The position numbers and the translations under genes are program-made. Below the pieces are notes generated by a model. The model did not search any database. It was not told the DNA's origin and worked only from the letters and a program-made list of their open reading frames with translations. Shown here in pieces: positions 30,676 through 39,632 of a DNA stretch of 64,000 nucleotides (positions within the stretch are counted from its first letter, which is position 1; each line of letters begins with the position of its first letter). Source of the stretch: Mariprofundus sp. (GTDB lineage: Bacteria; Pseudomonadota; Zetaproteobacteria; Mariprofundales; Mariprofundaceae); NCBI GenBank assembly GCA_021772775.1, contig JAJFLH010000035.1:62001-126000 (forward strand), read 5' to 3'.

Positions 30676-31179
30676 TTGAGTTCCCATAATAGGCGCCCAC
30701 GTTCAAAGCTGGCCGGTATCCACGACAACCTTGCCAAGATTCTTGGTGAAGATTCACTTGACCAACTTATCATTTTATCGCGCATGCGTCGTGCCTGGCC
30801 GAACATTGTGGGCAAAATGATGGCATCACGTACTGAACCGCTACAACTGCAACCGATTGAAGATAATGGCCTATGCCTGTGGATTGGTGTCGATCACTCT
30901 ATTATGGCGCAACAGATTCGTTTCCTACGCGATGACATCCGTAAAAGCTGTTTTAAACAGGCTGGCTTAACGAATATACACAAGATTAGCACACGCATGA
31001 TGCCCGGTGCTGGCATCAAACCCGCCCCTCCTCCAGCTCAACGCAGAGTCGTCAGTTTTAGTGAGAAACGTATGCTTGCACTCGATGTTGCATGCATTAA
31101 GGATAACACCCTGCGCAAAGCAATCTTTCAAGCGCACATGGCACAACTTGCATATGATGATCAAGATAATAAGAATTAG
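30676..31179 (+). CDS. DciA-like (DUF721) helicase-loading protein
   Basis: A 167-residue protein of the DUF721 family, which includes DciA, the ancestral loader of the replicative helicase DnaB in bacteria lacking DnaC. The typical core is visible: LIILSRMRRAWPNIVG near residues 33-48, followed by a beta-rich KH-like fold (GLCLWIGVDHSIMAQQIRF). A disordered C-terminus follows. The start is TTG at 30676; no strong ribosome-binding site was seen and the true start could differ. No DnaC was seen in this window. Function is inferred from the family. Confidence 0.75.
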   Translation: MSSHNRRPRSKLAGIHDNLAKILGEDSLDQLIILSRMRRAWPNIVGKMMASRTEPLQLQPIEDNGLCLWIGVDHSIMAQQIRFLRDDIRKSCFKQAGLTNIHKISTRMMPGAGIKPAPPPAQRRVVSFSEKRMLALDVACIKDNTLRKAIFQAHMAQLAYDDQDNKN

Positions 31180-31206
31180 TCAATTCCAATAAATAGAGGT
31201 GAAAGA

Positions 31207-32088
31207 ATGAAAAAACTGATGACACTGGCCATGATTGCCGTCTTCGGCCTTATGGTTTCCGGCGTAGATCAAGCCGATGCAAAACGCTTTGGTATGGGCT
31301 CCAGCTTTGGTAAACAGCGCATGTCTCAACCCAAATCAAACAACCTATCCCAGCGTCAGGCTACACCCAGCAAATCTGCAACTGCAGGTCAACGTGGTGC
31401 AGCCCGTACAGGTATGATGGGCATGATTGGTGGTTTAGCGCTCGGTGGCATTCTCGGGGCAATGTTCTTTGGTGGCGCTTTTGAAGGTATCAACTTTTTC
31501 GACATCCTTATGATTGGTGGCATTATCCTTCTGGTGTTCATGTTCCTGCGCAAAAAAGCACCTACCAGGCAACCATCCTACGCTGGTGCATCTCCGGCAG
31601 GCGCATCTTCTGCGGGTGACTTTACTCCAAACTTTGAAAGCAATGATGAAGAGATCGCAGGCAGTACTACACGAGAACCTGTCGGCGCCGCACTTCGACC
31701 GGACATCGATGAAAAACACTTTATACCCGCTGCAAAAGATATTTATATACGCATGCAAAAAGCCTGGGATAGCGGTGATATCGAAGATATCCGTAAGTTC
31801 TGTACTCCTGAAATAGCTGATCGCATCAGCCAGGATATGCAACCGGACACAACCAATAACACAGAAGTTGCCACATTGAATGCTGAAATTTCCGATAGCT
31901 GGCTGGAGTCTGACCTCGAATGGGTGGCAGTTAACTACACCGCCATGCTACGTGAGAAGACCTTACATAGTGATGGTACTAGCAGTGGTGATAACACCAC
32001 AGAAGTCAACGAAGTGTGGATTTTCCATCATGCTCCAGCATCAGATGATCCAACCTGGTACCTGGCAGGTATTCAACAAAGTCATTGA
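31207..32088 (+). CDS. Tim44-like domain membrane protein
   Basis: A 293-residue protein. A signal peptide (MKKLMTLAMIAVFGLMVSG) opens it, then a Ser/Gln/Arg-rich stretch, a Gly-rich hydrophobic segment (MMGMIGGLALGGILGAMFFGG, residues about 73-93) and a second membrane helix (ILMIGGIILLVFMFL). The C-terminal 150 residues have the alpha/beta fold of Tim44-like (DUF/Tim44) proteins, with IYIRMQKAWDSGDIEDIRKFCTPEIADRI. Bacterial members have unclear roles in the envelope. GAGGTGAAAG lies five bases before the ATG. It ends the oad operon, directly before a strong terminator. Confidence 0.82.
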   Translation: MKKLMTLAMIAVFGLMVSGVDQADAKRFGMGSSFGKQRMSQPKSNNLSQRQATPSKSATAGQRGAARTGMMGMIGGLALGGILGAMFFGGAFEGINFFDILMIGGIILLVFMFLRKKAPTRQPSYAGASPAGASSAGDFTPNFESNDEEIAGSTTREPVGAALRPDIDEKHFIPAAKDIYIRMQKAWDSGDIEDIRKFCTPEIADRISQDMQPDTTNNTEVATLNAEISDSWLESDLEWVAVNYTAMLREKTLHSDGTSSGDNTTEVNEVWIFHHAPASDDPTWYLAGIQQSH

Positions 32089-32103
32089 ACCATTTCACTG
32101 CAT

Positions 32104-32142
32104 AAAAAAAGGCTGGCAGAGTTTCTCTGCCAGCCTTTTTTA
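32104..32142 (+). terminator. Bidirectional intrinsic terminator
   Basis: A perfect 11-bp stem (GGCTGGCAGAG at 32111-32121, inverse CTCTGCCAGCC at 32125-32135) with a three-base loop is flanked by an A-run before and a T-run after. It would end transcription of the oad operon on the plus strand and of cheB on the minus strand. Confidence 0.93.
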
Positions 32143-32163
32143 TGATTCATGAAAGCCTTATCA

Positions 32164-33228
32164 TTATTTGGCCAATTGCGTAATTTTTTTACCTAATTCG
32201 ACCAAAGGTACTTCCAACTCAGCAGCCCCCAACTTGATAGCTGCTCCTGGCATACCCCAAACTACTGAACTGGCTTTATCCTGCGCCACAGTTTTAGCTC
32301 TGGCATCACGCATTTTTTTCAAACCGCTTGCACCATCTTCCCCCATACCTGTCATCAATGCACCAACAGCTTTTGAGCCGACATATTTAGCCACTGAATC
32401 AAACAATTCATTCACCGATGGGCAATGTCCACTGACCTTATCCTTGCCCCCTACCCTGCAGACTAAACTACTCCCACTCTTTTCAATGCGAAACTGTTCA
32501 TCACCAGCACCTACATAGATATGGCCACGCTGAATCTCAGCGCCCTCTTCAGCTGCCACAACATTCATTTTAGAAACCTTGTTCAGCTTATTTATAAACG
32601 TAGCAGCAAATGCCTTGGGAAGATGCTGCACAATAAGCACAGGAGAGAAACCAGCTGGAAATGCAGACACCACGTGGCGCAGCGCTTCAGTGCCGCCGGT
32701 TGATGCACCAATGGCAACCAGTGTATGTAAAAGGGGATTATAACGCTCTTTGCTTGATTCCTTGGAAACAACAGATTTCATAGAACAAGGAGCTATTTCT
32801 TTCTCCTGTTTTGCTACGGGTATGGCTTCCATCTTTATAAGAATATTTTTTAATTGCCTGACCAATGCTCTGCAAAATGATTCATCCTGAACTGTAATAC
32901 CTTGCTTGGGTTTAGCTAACAGACCTCCACCGGCCCTCATGACCTCTCGTTCACCACTGTTTTTTGGCAATATCTGACCTGATAACATAAGCACAAACAG
33001 TGGCTTATCTTGCATCATTTGCATCAAAAACCTATCCACTGCATCTGGCTGTTGATCGGTCGCAAGAATCAACATATTAGGTTTACGTAACTTGATTTGC
33101 ATGCGCGCTTGCATGACATCTGAGGCTACGCCAACCACCACCACTTCAGTTGAACGCTTTAGCATCTCAACCAGTGCCAACCTGGCAGATGCTTCTGGTT
33201 CAATGACCAGCACATTAAGTCTATTCAA
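32164..33228 (-). CDS. cheB: CheB-type protein-glutamate methylesterase with altered receiver
   Basis: A 354-residue CheB-like protein. The methylesterase domain (about residues 160-350) has the catalytic motifs GASTGGTEALR (Ser), LIVQHLPKAFAATF (His) and MTGMGEDGASGL (Asp). It would remove methyl groups from chemoreceptors. The N-terminal receiver-like domain is degenerate: VIEPE stands where canonical CheB has a DD pair, and Ala56 where the phosphoacceptor Asp should be. The start is TTG at 33228, with AAGGAG five bases upstream. A CheY-like gene and a large hybrid kinase lie next to it, but no cheR or cheA was seen. Confidence 0.87.
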   Translation of the reverse strand: MNRLNVLVIEPEASARLALVEMLKRSTEVVVVGVASDVMQARMQIKLRKPNMLILATDQQPDAVDRFLMQMMQDKPLFVLMLSGQILPKNSGEREVMRAGGGLLAKPKQGITVQDESFCRALVRQLKNILIKMEAIPVAKQEKEIAPCSMKSVVSKESSKERYNPLLHTLVAIGASTGGTEALRHVVSAFPAGFSPVLIVQHLPKAFAATFINKLNKVSKMNVVAAEEGAEIQRGHIYVGAGDEQFRIEKSGSSLVCRVGGKDKVSGHCPSVNELFDSVAKYVGSKAVGALMTGMGEDGASGLKKMRDARAKTVAQDKASSVVWGMPGAAIKLGAAELEVPLVELGKKITQLAK

Positions 33229-33264
33229 AACAACTCCTTTCGAAAAGTATTCATGCAATACATA

Positions 33265-33669
33265 TCAAGCTAGATCAAATTCCATGACACAACTAAGTTT
33301 ATTGCGCAGTTCAGGCCAATTCACCGGTTTAGTAATATAATCCGAAGCCTCAACCGCCATGGCACAATCCAGTGCAGCATCCCCCTCAAGGGCAGTAACG
33401 ATAAAAATTGGGACCCCAGCCCCCCTATCCGTTGATCGGATCATTTCACAGGCTGCAAAACCATCCATTTCAGGCATGTCACCATCGAGCATAATAACTT
33501 CAATTTCCTGCTGTTGCATAAATGCATTAACTCCCTGCTCGCCATCTTCAACCGTCACCACATGATAACCATTGGCTTCAAAAAACTGTTTCAGCATGAC
33601 ACAAAACATGCGGTCATCATCTGCTACCAATACTGTCGAACCTTTCTGAATCAAATTCATCTCTTCCAT
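33265..33669 (-). CDS. Single-domain response regulator (CheY-like)
   Basis: A 134-residue single receiver domain. It has the acidic pair in VADDDRM, the phosphoacceptor Asp in IMLDGDMPEMDG, Thr in FIVTAL and Lys in YITKPVNW. No output domain is present, so it probably acts by phospho-dependent protein contact, as in CheY or as a kinase relay. It lies between cheB and the 1111-residue hybrid kinase (73-base gap to the kinase) and is likely part of that signalling unit. Confidence 0.9.
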   Translation of the reverse strand: MEEMNLIQKGSTVLVADDDRMFCVMLKQFFEANGYHVVTVEDGEQGVNAFMQQQEIEVIMLDGDMPEMDGFAACEMIRSTDRGAGVPIFIVTALEGDAALDCAMAVEASDYITKPVNWPELRNKLSCVMEFDLA

Positions 33670-33741
33670 TATAGCACCTTTTCTTTTTTATTCAGACTTT
33701 CACAAACAATCAGTTCACCTACTTTTATACGAGCACATCAC

Positions 33742-36700
33742 TTAGCGTATCTCTTCTAACCAGCTCGCCGATAGCGCTTCTTTCACCTGCTCAGCAAGTT
33801 CCTTTAGCTCTTCGGTTAATGCTCTGGCAGCAGCCAAATCATTGGCTTTCCCAAACTCTTCAAATTTAAAACATAACTCTCCTAATGAGTCCGCCGCCAC
33901 TGAACGACTCGAGCCTTTGAGTCGATGACCATTTCGACGTAGCTCATCAGCATTTTCAGCATCGATTGCAGCTATAATACTATCAATCTGCTTAGGTAAC
34001 TCTTCAACATAGGTATCCAGAATGATCCCAATACCAAAGCCCATATCTGTATGTAACTGGCGCAATGCCTCTTCATTGATCGCCGGCAGTTCTGCATCAT
34101 TCATTTCTACTGATTCAGCCTGATCATGTGAAACGTCCAGAGCATTTTGTTCAGTCGAAACTGGCTCGTCCGTGACCACACCTCGGCCTGACAATGGCAG
34201 CCACTGCGCCAACATCAATTGCAGAGCTTTACCGGTCAAAGGTTTAGTCAAATGATCATTCATACCAGCTTCATGCGTACGCTGTTTATCTTCAGGCAAG
34301 GCATGGGCAGTTAAAGCGATGATAGGTACAGGTTCATCATCGGACAACATTTCCAATTCCCGAATTTCCGTGGTGGTTGCTAAACCATCGAGTTCGAGCA
34401 TCTGAATATCCATTAAGATGAGGTCATATGCATGATAGGAAAATAGTTCGAGCGCCTCGATACCGTGGTTCGCCACATCGATATGAGTAAACCCCTGGTT
34501 CTTTAACATACCGAGTGCTACTTGCTGATTCACGGCATTATCTTCAGCTAATAAAATACGCTCACTGCGCTGCACGACCGTGGCAACGTCCCTCTGAACA
34601 ATCTGTCGCTCTCTGACTCCCATCACGGCCAACATCGTTATAAACAATGAGTGTATATAAAGCGGTTTGCGCATAAAACCACTAAGCCCATAGGTATGAC
34701 GCACTTTTTCGTCAAAGCTCATATCCAGAGAAGTCATCATGATCGTTTTTATTTCAGATAGATGTATATCTTTTTTAATTAACCTGGCTAAAGAGAGACC
34801 ATCCATGCCATCCATGTCCTGATCAATCAAAACAACATCATAAGGCCTACCGGCACGTGCCATCGCCTGTAGGTTCTGCAATGCAGAGTTACCATAACCA
34901 GACACGTCACAATGCATACCCCATGCAGTAAACACGTCATCTAACATGGTTCTATTGGTAGCATGGTCATCCACCACCAAAACTCGCCATTTGGCAAAAT
35001 GTTCATGATAATCCAGAGGTTTATCTACAATTTCAGACGCTTTCTTTAAATCCAGTTCAAAGAAGAAACAGGAGCCCTTACCAATTTCACTTTCAACAGC
35101 TAGCTCGCCCCCCATCAGGTTTACCAAGCGTTTGCCGATCGCCAAACCAAGACCTGTGCCACCATGTTTACGACTGTCCGTACCATCAGCCTGAGTGAAC
35201 TCCTCAAATAACTTGTGCTGATCTGCTTCTGAGATGCCCGAGCCGGTATCCCTCACCTGAAATCGAATGCGAATAGAGCTATCACACTCTGACACCATAT
35301 CAGCTGCAACGGTGATATCACCCTGACTGGTAAACTTCACAGCATTCGACATCAGGTTCATCATCACCTGCTGTAAACGCCCCGCATCACCAATCAACAA
35401 ATGTGAAAGGCTGGGTATAGAACGCGCAATCAATTCTAGTCTGGATTCACCGACATTAACACGCTGTGAGAACAGTTTGGCAACATGTTCAATGATAAGA
35501 TTCGGATTAAATTCATCCAGTTGAGTTTCCATCAGCCCAGCCTCGATTTTTGAGAAATCGAGAATATCATTGAGAATCGCCAGCAATGATTCCCCACTGG
35601 ACTGTACAGTTTCTAAGCTTTCTTGCTGAGAAGCAGATAATTCAGTCGTTAATAGCAACTCAGTCAAACCAAGCACACCATTGAGCGGCGTTCTAATCTC
35701 ATGACTCATCGTCGCCAGGAACTGGCTCTTGGCTGTCGCTGCATGTTCCGCACTGAGTACCGCTTGTTCTAATTCGGCATTTTGTGCCTCTAATCTGCCT
35801 GCCAATCGAGCCAATTGGGCAGTACGAACACTAACTTGCTGTTCAAGTGCTACATTCAGATTCTCAGTTTTGATCCGTGTTTCGCTCAAATGCACCAGCA
35901 TCTGTTGCAGCGCAGCACCCAAAGTACCAATCTCATCATGAGTAATGATCGGAATGCTGACGTTTTCATCGCCATCACCAATACTAACTGCTGCATCAAT
36001 CATGCTGCGAATCGGGCGGGTGAGATAGGTTGCAACCAGAAACGTAATAAACCCCAAAGCAAGAGATATCATTAAGATCAAACCCAACATTCTATTGCGT
36101 AATTCGATAGATTGTTGCTGTAACTGTGCGATTCCTACAACCGCACCAAGCTGTAAAAGCTTTTGATCACCTTCATGACTCAGATGAATATTACCCAGTA
36201 GAAGTGCCTCCCCCTTATCTTCAAACAGATACTGATCAATAACGATTTCGTCATTTACATATGAACTATTCAAACGTTCATCATTCAATTGATAATCCAG
36301 CTGCAGTCGTTCTTGACGATGAAACTCAAAGGCCATGGCCTTCTCGTGATTGACGTGAATCAGATAATCACCTTCTGCAGTAGCAATAAAAGAACTGCTG
36401 TTATTTTTCTGATTACTGGGGCTTTGCAAGGATGCGGTAAATACATTGAAGTCCACATTAACCAACAAAACTCCACACAACTCTCCTGCATCATTAAATA
36501 CAGCAGTCGAAATCCGCAGCATGGGCTGAGGTGGCTGAGTTATTTTACCGTATTCACGACTAAACGTGATATTAGAAAAGAGAAACTCTCCAGCTTTGAG
36601 TTCAATGCTCTTTTGAAAATAATCACGTTTACCTTTCTGCTGCAGCTGCACACCCTCTGTCACTGTGACACCTTGTTTCGAACGTGCCACACGCACGACT

Positions 36701-37077
36701 TCCCGGCCACCCTCAGCGACACCAATTAAACGCACCTGATAATACATCGCACGCCGTTTTAGTACTATGGCGAAGAGTCTCTCTATCGCGGCTATATTCT
36801 TGGAGTCGTCTACGCTATTATTTTGATCAGAGGCATGGTTAGCCCACGCTTTTAGAAAATCCGACTGCGATAAAAATGATACATCATCTTTAACCATTTC
36901 AGCCTGATTTTCAAAGGCTCTTATCTCCTTCTCCATCGTCATGGTATAGCCATCCACCACTTCCTGCGTCAGCAAACGATCTGCTTCTTCGTAAGCAAAA
37001 AATGCCAGCGTAATCACACCAAAGAGGGTAATGACAAAAGAGAGCAGTGCGAACTTAATCGGCAAGGTTAATTTCAT
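33742..37077 (-). CDS. BarA-like hybrid histidine kinase (dCache, HAMP, HisKA, HATPase, 2 receivers, Hpt)
   Basis: A 1111-residue multi-domain kinase. TM1 (about 8-28) and TM2 (about 331-355) frame a large periplasmic double-Cache-type sensor of about 300 residues. A HAMP linker and coiled coil follow. The phosphoacceptor motif is MSHEIRTPLNGVLGLTELL. The ATPase has NLMSNAVKF, DTGSGI and GTGLGLAI motifs. The first receiver has VVLIDQDMDGMDG and the second LILMDIQMLELDG. A C-terminal Hpt domain carries the phosphotransfer His in NGHRLKGSSRSVAADSL. This is a full phosphorelay in one chain, like BarA/ArcB. The adjacent single receiver may be its target. The ligand is unknown. Confidence 0.93.
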   Translation of the reverse strand: MKLTLPIKFALLSFVITLFGVITLAFFAYEEADRLLTQEVVDGYTMTMEKEIRAFENQAEMVKDDVSFLSQSDFLKAWANHASDQNNSVDDSKNIAAIERLFAIVLKRRAMYYQVRLIGVAEGGREVVRVARSKQGVTVTEGVQLQQKGKRDYFQKSIELKAGEFLFSNITFSREYGKITQPPQPMLRISTAVFNDAGELCGVLLVNVDFNVFTASLQSPSNQKNNSSSFIATAEGDYLIHVNHEKAMAFEFHRQERLQLDYQLNDERLNSSYVNDEIVIDQYLFEDKGEALLLGNIHLSHEGDQKLLQLGAVVGIAQLQQQSIELRNRMLGLILMISLALGFITFLVATYLTRPIRSMIDAAVSIGDGDENVSIPIITHDEIGTLGAALQQMLVHLSETRIKTENLNVALEQQVSVRTAQLARLAGRLEAQNAELEQAVLSAEHAATAKSQFLATMSHEIRTPLNGVLGLTELLLTTELSASQQESLETVQSSGESLLAILNDILDFSKIEAGLMETQLDEFNPNLIIEHVAKLFSQRVNVGESRLELIARSIPSLSHLLIGDAGRLQQVMMNLMSNAVKFTSQGDITVAADMVSECDSSIRIRFQVRDTGSGISEADQHKLFEEFTQADGTDSRKHGGTGLGLAIGKRLVNLMGGELAVESEIGKGSCFFFELDLKKASEIVDKPLDYHEHFAKWRVLVVDDHATNRTMLDDVFTAWGMHCDVSGYGNSALQNLQAMARAGRPYDVVLIDQDMDGMDGLSLARLIKKDIHLSEIKTIMMTSLDMSFDEKVRHTYGLSGFMRKPLYIHSLFITMLAVMGVRERQIVQRDVATVVQRSERILLAEDNAVNQQVALGMLKNQGFTHIDVANHGIEALELFSYHAYDLILMDIQMLELDGLATTTEIRELEMLSDDEPVPIIALTAHALPEDKQRTHEAGMNDHLTKPLTGKALQLMLAQWLPLSGRGVVTDEPVSTEQNALDVSHDQAESVEMNDAELPAINEEALRQLHTDMGFGIGIILDTYVEELPKQIDSIIAAIDAENADELRRNGHRLKGSSRSVAADSLGELCFKFEEFGKANDLAAARALTEELKELAEQVKEALSASWLEEIR

Positions 37078-37265
37078 ACGATGATTTGCTCCCTTATTTT
37101 CCGGTCACAGGATATATTCATGAAGAAACCCCCAATCATTGATAGTAGCAATACTTATGCCACTGATATGACCACAGAAACAGCATGTAGCCCCCTCTTT
37201 TTTCCGAGAAAAACTCAAACAAATTGGAAGCCGGCATCAATAACTCAAAAACAACCTCAGGTGAA

Positions 37266-37427
37266 TCATCTCACTCTTATGTTCATACATTCGAGGCCTT
37301 TGCCCTTAAGAGATTCAAAGCCATCTACTGTGACTAAGCTGGGTTCATCGGCGGGCATGCCTGCGCCTCCGATCACTCTTAATAGATTGCTGCATAGCTC
37401 ACAGTGAATGAATTTAGAAACAGCCAT
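37266..37427 (-). CDS. Candidate small protein with a CxxC motif
   Basis: An open frame of 53 residues (below usual size cut-offs) starts at ATG 37427 and stops at TGA 37266-37268. It opens MAVSKFIHCELCSNLLRVIG and ends with GKGLECMNIRVR. A CELC motif and a later Cys suggest a small metal-binding or zinc-ribbon-like fold. No clear ribosome-binding site precedes it, and codon use was judged only by eye. It lies in the otherwise empty 528-base gap between the hybrid kinase and the EAL-HDOD gene; nothing else recognisable was seen there. Confidence 0.42.
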   Translation of the reverse strand: MAVSKFIHCELCSNLLRVIGGAGMPADEPSLVTVDGFESLKGKGLECMNIRVR

Positions 37428-37605
37428 AGATGATTCATAAAAAACATTGGCAGTATAATTGCTAGGCTTAGAATGAACATCCTATGATGATTGGAGAACA
37501 TGATGACAGTGAATTTAGTTAAATGTTGATGAAACTGTTTTTGAACCTTGCTGCTATGACTTCAGCCGTTTATTCACAGTACTCGAATCAGAAGAGGATA
37601 GCCCT

Positions 37606-38820
37606 TTGAAAACAGTCTTACTTGCCCGCCAACCCATTTTTGATATCCATCAGAAGACCTATGCCTATGAACTGCTTTATCGTGGTGATGCAATGAATAT
37701 TGGCGATGACGCCATGACAGCTACTGTCTTATGTAACACACTCAATCAGTTTGGAACGGATGTCATTACTGATGGAAGTCCTTTTTTCATCAATCTCTCC
37801 AAAGAGTTTTTACTCAGTGATTTTCCGAATTTACTTCCTACGGAGAGTGTTGTGCTTGAAGTTTTGGAGGACGTTCCTGCCGATGATGATGTCATTGCAG
37901 CTATGCAACACTGGAAAGAAAAAGGCTTCACCCTTGCACTTGATGACTTTGTCAGCATCAATTCTGAGCATATTAAGCTATTGCCTTATACAGATATCGT
38001 GAAAGTGGACATCCTTGAATATGAAGGAAAACTGGACGAAATTGTGTACGAACTTCGCCAGACGCAGGTCAAGCTACTGGCAGAAAAAGTGGAAACACAT
38101 GAACAGTATGAGTTGTGTAAAAAGCTTGGTTTTGAATATTATCAAGGTTACTTCTTTAGTCAGCCCTCTTTGATGATAGAACACCACTCATTGGACAGCA
38201 ACAAAGCACAGTTGCTACAGCTATTAAGCCGTACACTGGAAGCGGAAAGTCCTAAAGAGCTGGAGAATGATATTGCCCATGACTTGGCTCTCTCCTACAA
38301 ATTACTCTGTTACATTAACTCGGCATCAGTTGGATTAAGGAAAGAGATTCATTCCATTGGCCATGCCTTAAATCTAATGGGCTTAAATAATATTCGTACC
38401 TGGGTTTCGATGTTATTGATGGCATCGCTTTCCAAAGACAAACCGGATGCTCTACTCTCTTTATCTTTTACCCGTGGCCGCTTTCTGGAACTTCTTGCTA
38501 TCAGCTTAGGTGAGCCTAAAAAAGCCAATGATTATTTCATTTTAGGTATGTTCTCTCTATTGGATGCCCTACTCGACCAGGATATTGCAGATGCCACTGA
38601 ATCAATATCTTTGCCTGACCTTGTTCATAATGGTTTGTTAAACAAAGGTAGCAATGAAGCCAATAAACTGGAACTGATACGTGCACTTGAGCAGGCAGAC
38701 TGGCCTAAACTCTCTGAACTACTGCAACTCATCGGCATCGATGATGAACAGATGTCTTCGCTTTATTCCAAATCTGTGCAGTGGGCAGATGAACGCATGT
38801 CCTTAATAAGCTCCATGTAG
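37606..38820 (+). CDS. EAL-HDOD (YuxH-type) signalling protein
   Basis: A 404-residue protein. The N-terminal EAL-like domain (about 1-205) starts LLARQPIFDIHQKTYAYELLYRG and keeps DDF and a QGYFFSQP motif, but EAL reads ELL, as is usual in the YuxH subgroup. Phosphodiesterase activity is therefore uncertain. The C-terminal HDOD domain (about 205-400) contains LSYKLLCYINSASVGLR and HALNLMGLNNIRTWV. These proteins have been tied to motility and c-di-GMP signalling, in part by binding. The start is TTG at 37606 with AGAGGA 9-10 bases upstream. Confidence 0.88.
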   Translation: MKTVLLARQPIFDIHQKTYAYELLYRGDAMNIGDDAMTATVLCNTLNQFGTDVITDGSPFFINLSKEFLLSDFPNLLPTESVVLEVLEDVPADDDVIAAMQHWKEKGFTLALDDFVSINSEHIKLLPYTDIVKVDILEYEGKLDEIVYELRQTQVKLLAEKVETHEQYELCKKLGFEYYQGYFFSQPSLMIEHHSLDSNKAQLLQLLSRTLEAESPKELENDIAHDLALSYKLLCYINSASVGLRKEIHSIGHALNLMGLNNIRTWVSMLLMASLSKDKPDALLSLSFTRGRFLELLAISLGEPKKANDYFILGMFSLLDALLDQDIADATESISLPDLVHNGLLNKGSNEANKLELIRALEQADWPKLSELLQLIGIDDEQMSSLYSKSVQWADERMSLISSM

Positions 38821-38838
38821 GGCAATGATATGCTGCAG

Positions 38839-38848
38839 CCCCCCCCCC
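38839..38848. repeat. Run of ten C (mononucleotide tract)
   Basis: Ten consecutive C lie 20 bases after the EAL-HDOD stop and 110 bases before the next gene (38959). Such tracts can change length by slipped-strand replication and alter expression. There is no direct sign that this one does. Confidence 0.6.
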
Positions 38849-38958
38849 TCAAACTCCCTGCAATCATCTGATATTGATTTCTCATTACGCAGTGCGACAT
38901 GCAGTGTGATTGATAAATCCATCTTCAATATTTACTGATGGTTGCCGATAGGTAAAAT

Positions 38959-39546
38959 ATGAGAGCTAATACTGATATATCCATCCATACGGCAGAGACC
39001 GAAACGGCACTGTTCCAGCAGTTGGTCCTGGATGCTGAACATCAGGCAGATATTTCATTATCTGAGAATTTGGAAAGTTATCTGGTCTTTTTACTTCAAC
39101 GCTTTCACAAAAATGCCGATGGACTCTATGAACCTCTGGCACTCAAATATCTGCACGCAGAAAACAGATCAGGGCGTTGCCGTCAGCATGAGTTACGCGA
39201 TACAGGTGATAGCTGTCTCATTCTGGCAGGTCTGTTTCCTGAACAGGCGAAACAGCGTATGGTGAACATCAGCTACTATGTGCGTTTAGGCCGTAGCAGC
39301 TATCATGCTCTGGCCTGCAGCTTAAAGCAGTCTCATGCCCAACTGTATCAGCATGTCTGCCATGGCTTCGGCGCAATGCTCGATGTTTTGCATACCATCC
39401 ATGGATTCACACATATGCAAAATATATTAAACCCAATCGATGCCTATGATGTGTGGCAGCAGACTGGCAGCAAACATGCTTTATCCCATATCAATCAAGG
39501 TCGTGTTGCGACTCCCGTACGCAGTCACCAAACTCGGCTGATCTAA
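38959..39546 (+). CDS. Protein of unknown function (195 residues)
   Basis: A 195-residue soluble protein with no signal peptide or membrane helix. It is rich in His, Gln, Leu and Tyr, and appears mostly alpha-helical. Conserved-looking features include LESYLVFLLQRFHKNADGLYEP and a CLILAGLFPEQAKQR segment. A GxGCRQHELRD-like core with several His/Cys residues could bind metal. I do not recognise the family. An upstream GATAGGT lies near the ATG. It follows the EAL-HDOD gene and may be co-transcribed. Function unknown. Confidence 0.78.
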   Translation: MRANTDISIHTAETETALFQQLVLDAEHQADISLSENLESYLVFLLQRFHKNADGLYEPLALKYLHAENRSGRCRQHELRDTGDSCLILAGLFPEQAKQRMVNISYYVRLGRSSYHALACSLKQSHAQLYQHVCHGFGAMLDVLHTIHGFTHMQNILNPIDAYDVWQQTGSKHALSHINQGRVATPVRSHQTRLI

Positions 39547-39632
39547 TCATTCCAATGCATACTATCATTCCAGAGCCACAGGCTCTAAATTACGAACTTG
39601 TAGCTTAGACTATTACGACAGCTATTGAGGAG

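Noticed and set aside
37081-37407. A 108-residue plus-strand frame after the hybrid kinase
   Set aside because: Low-complexity Pro/Ser/Thr composition, no ribosome-binding site, and it is antisense to the better small-protein candidate.
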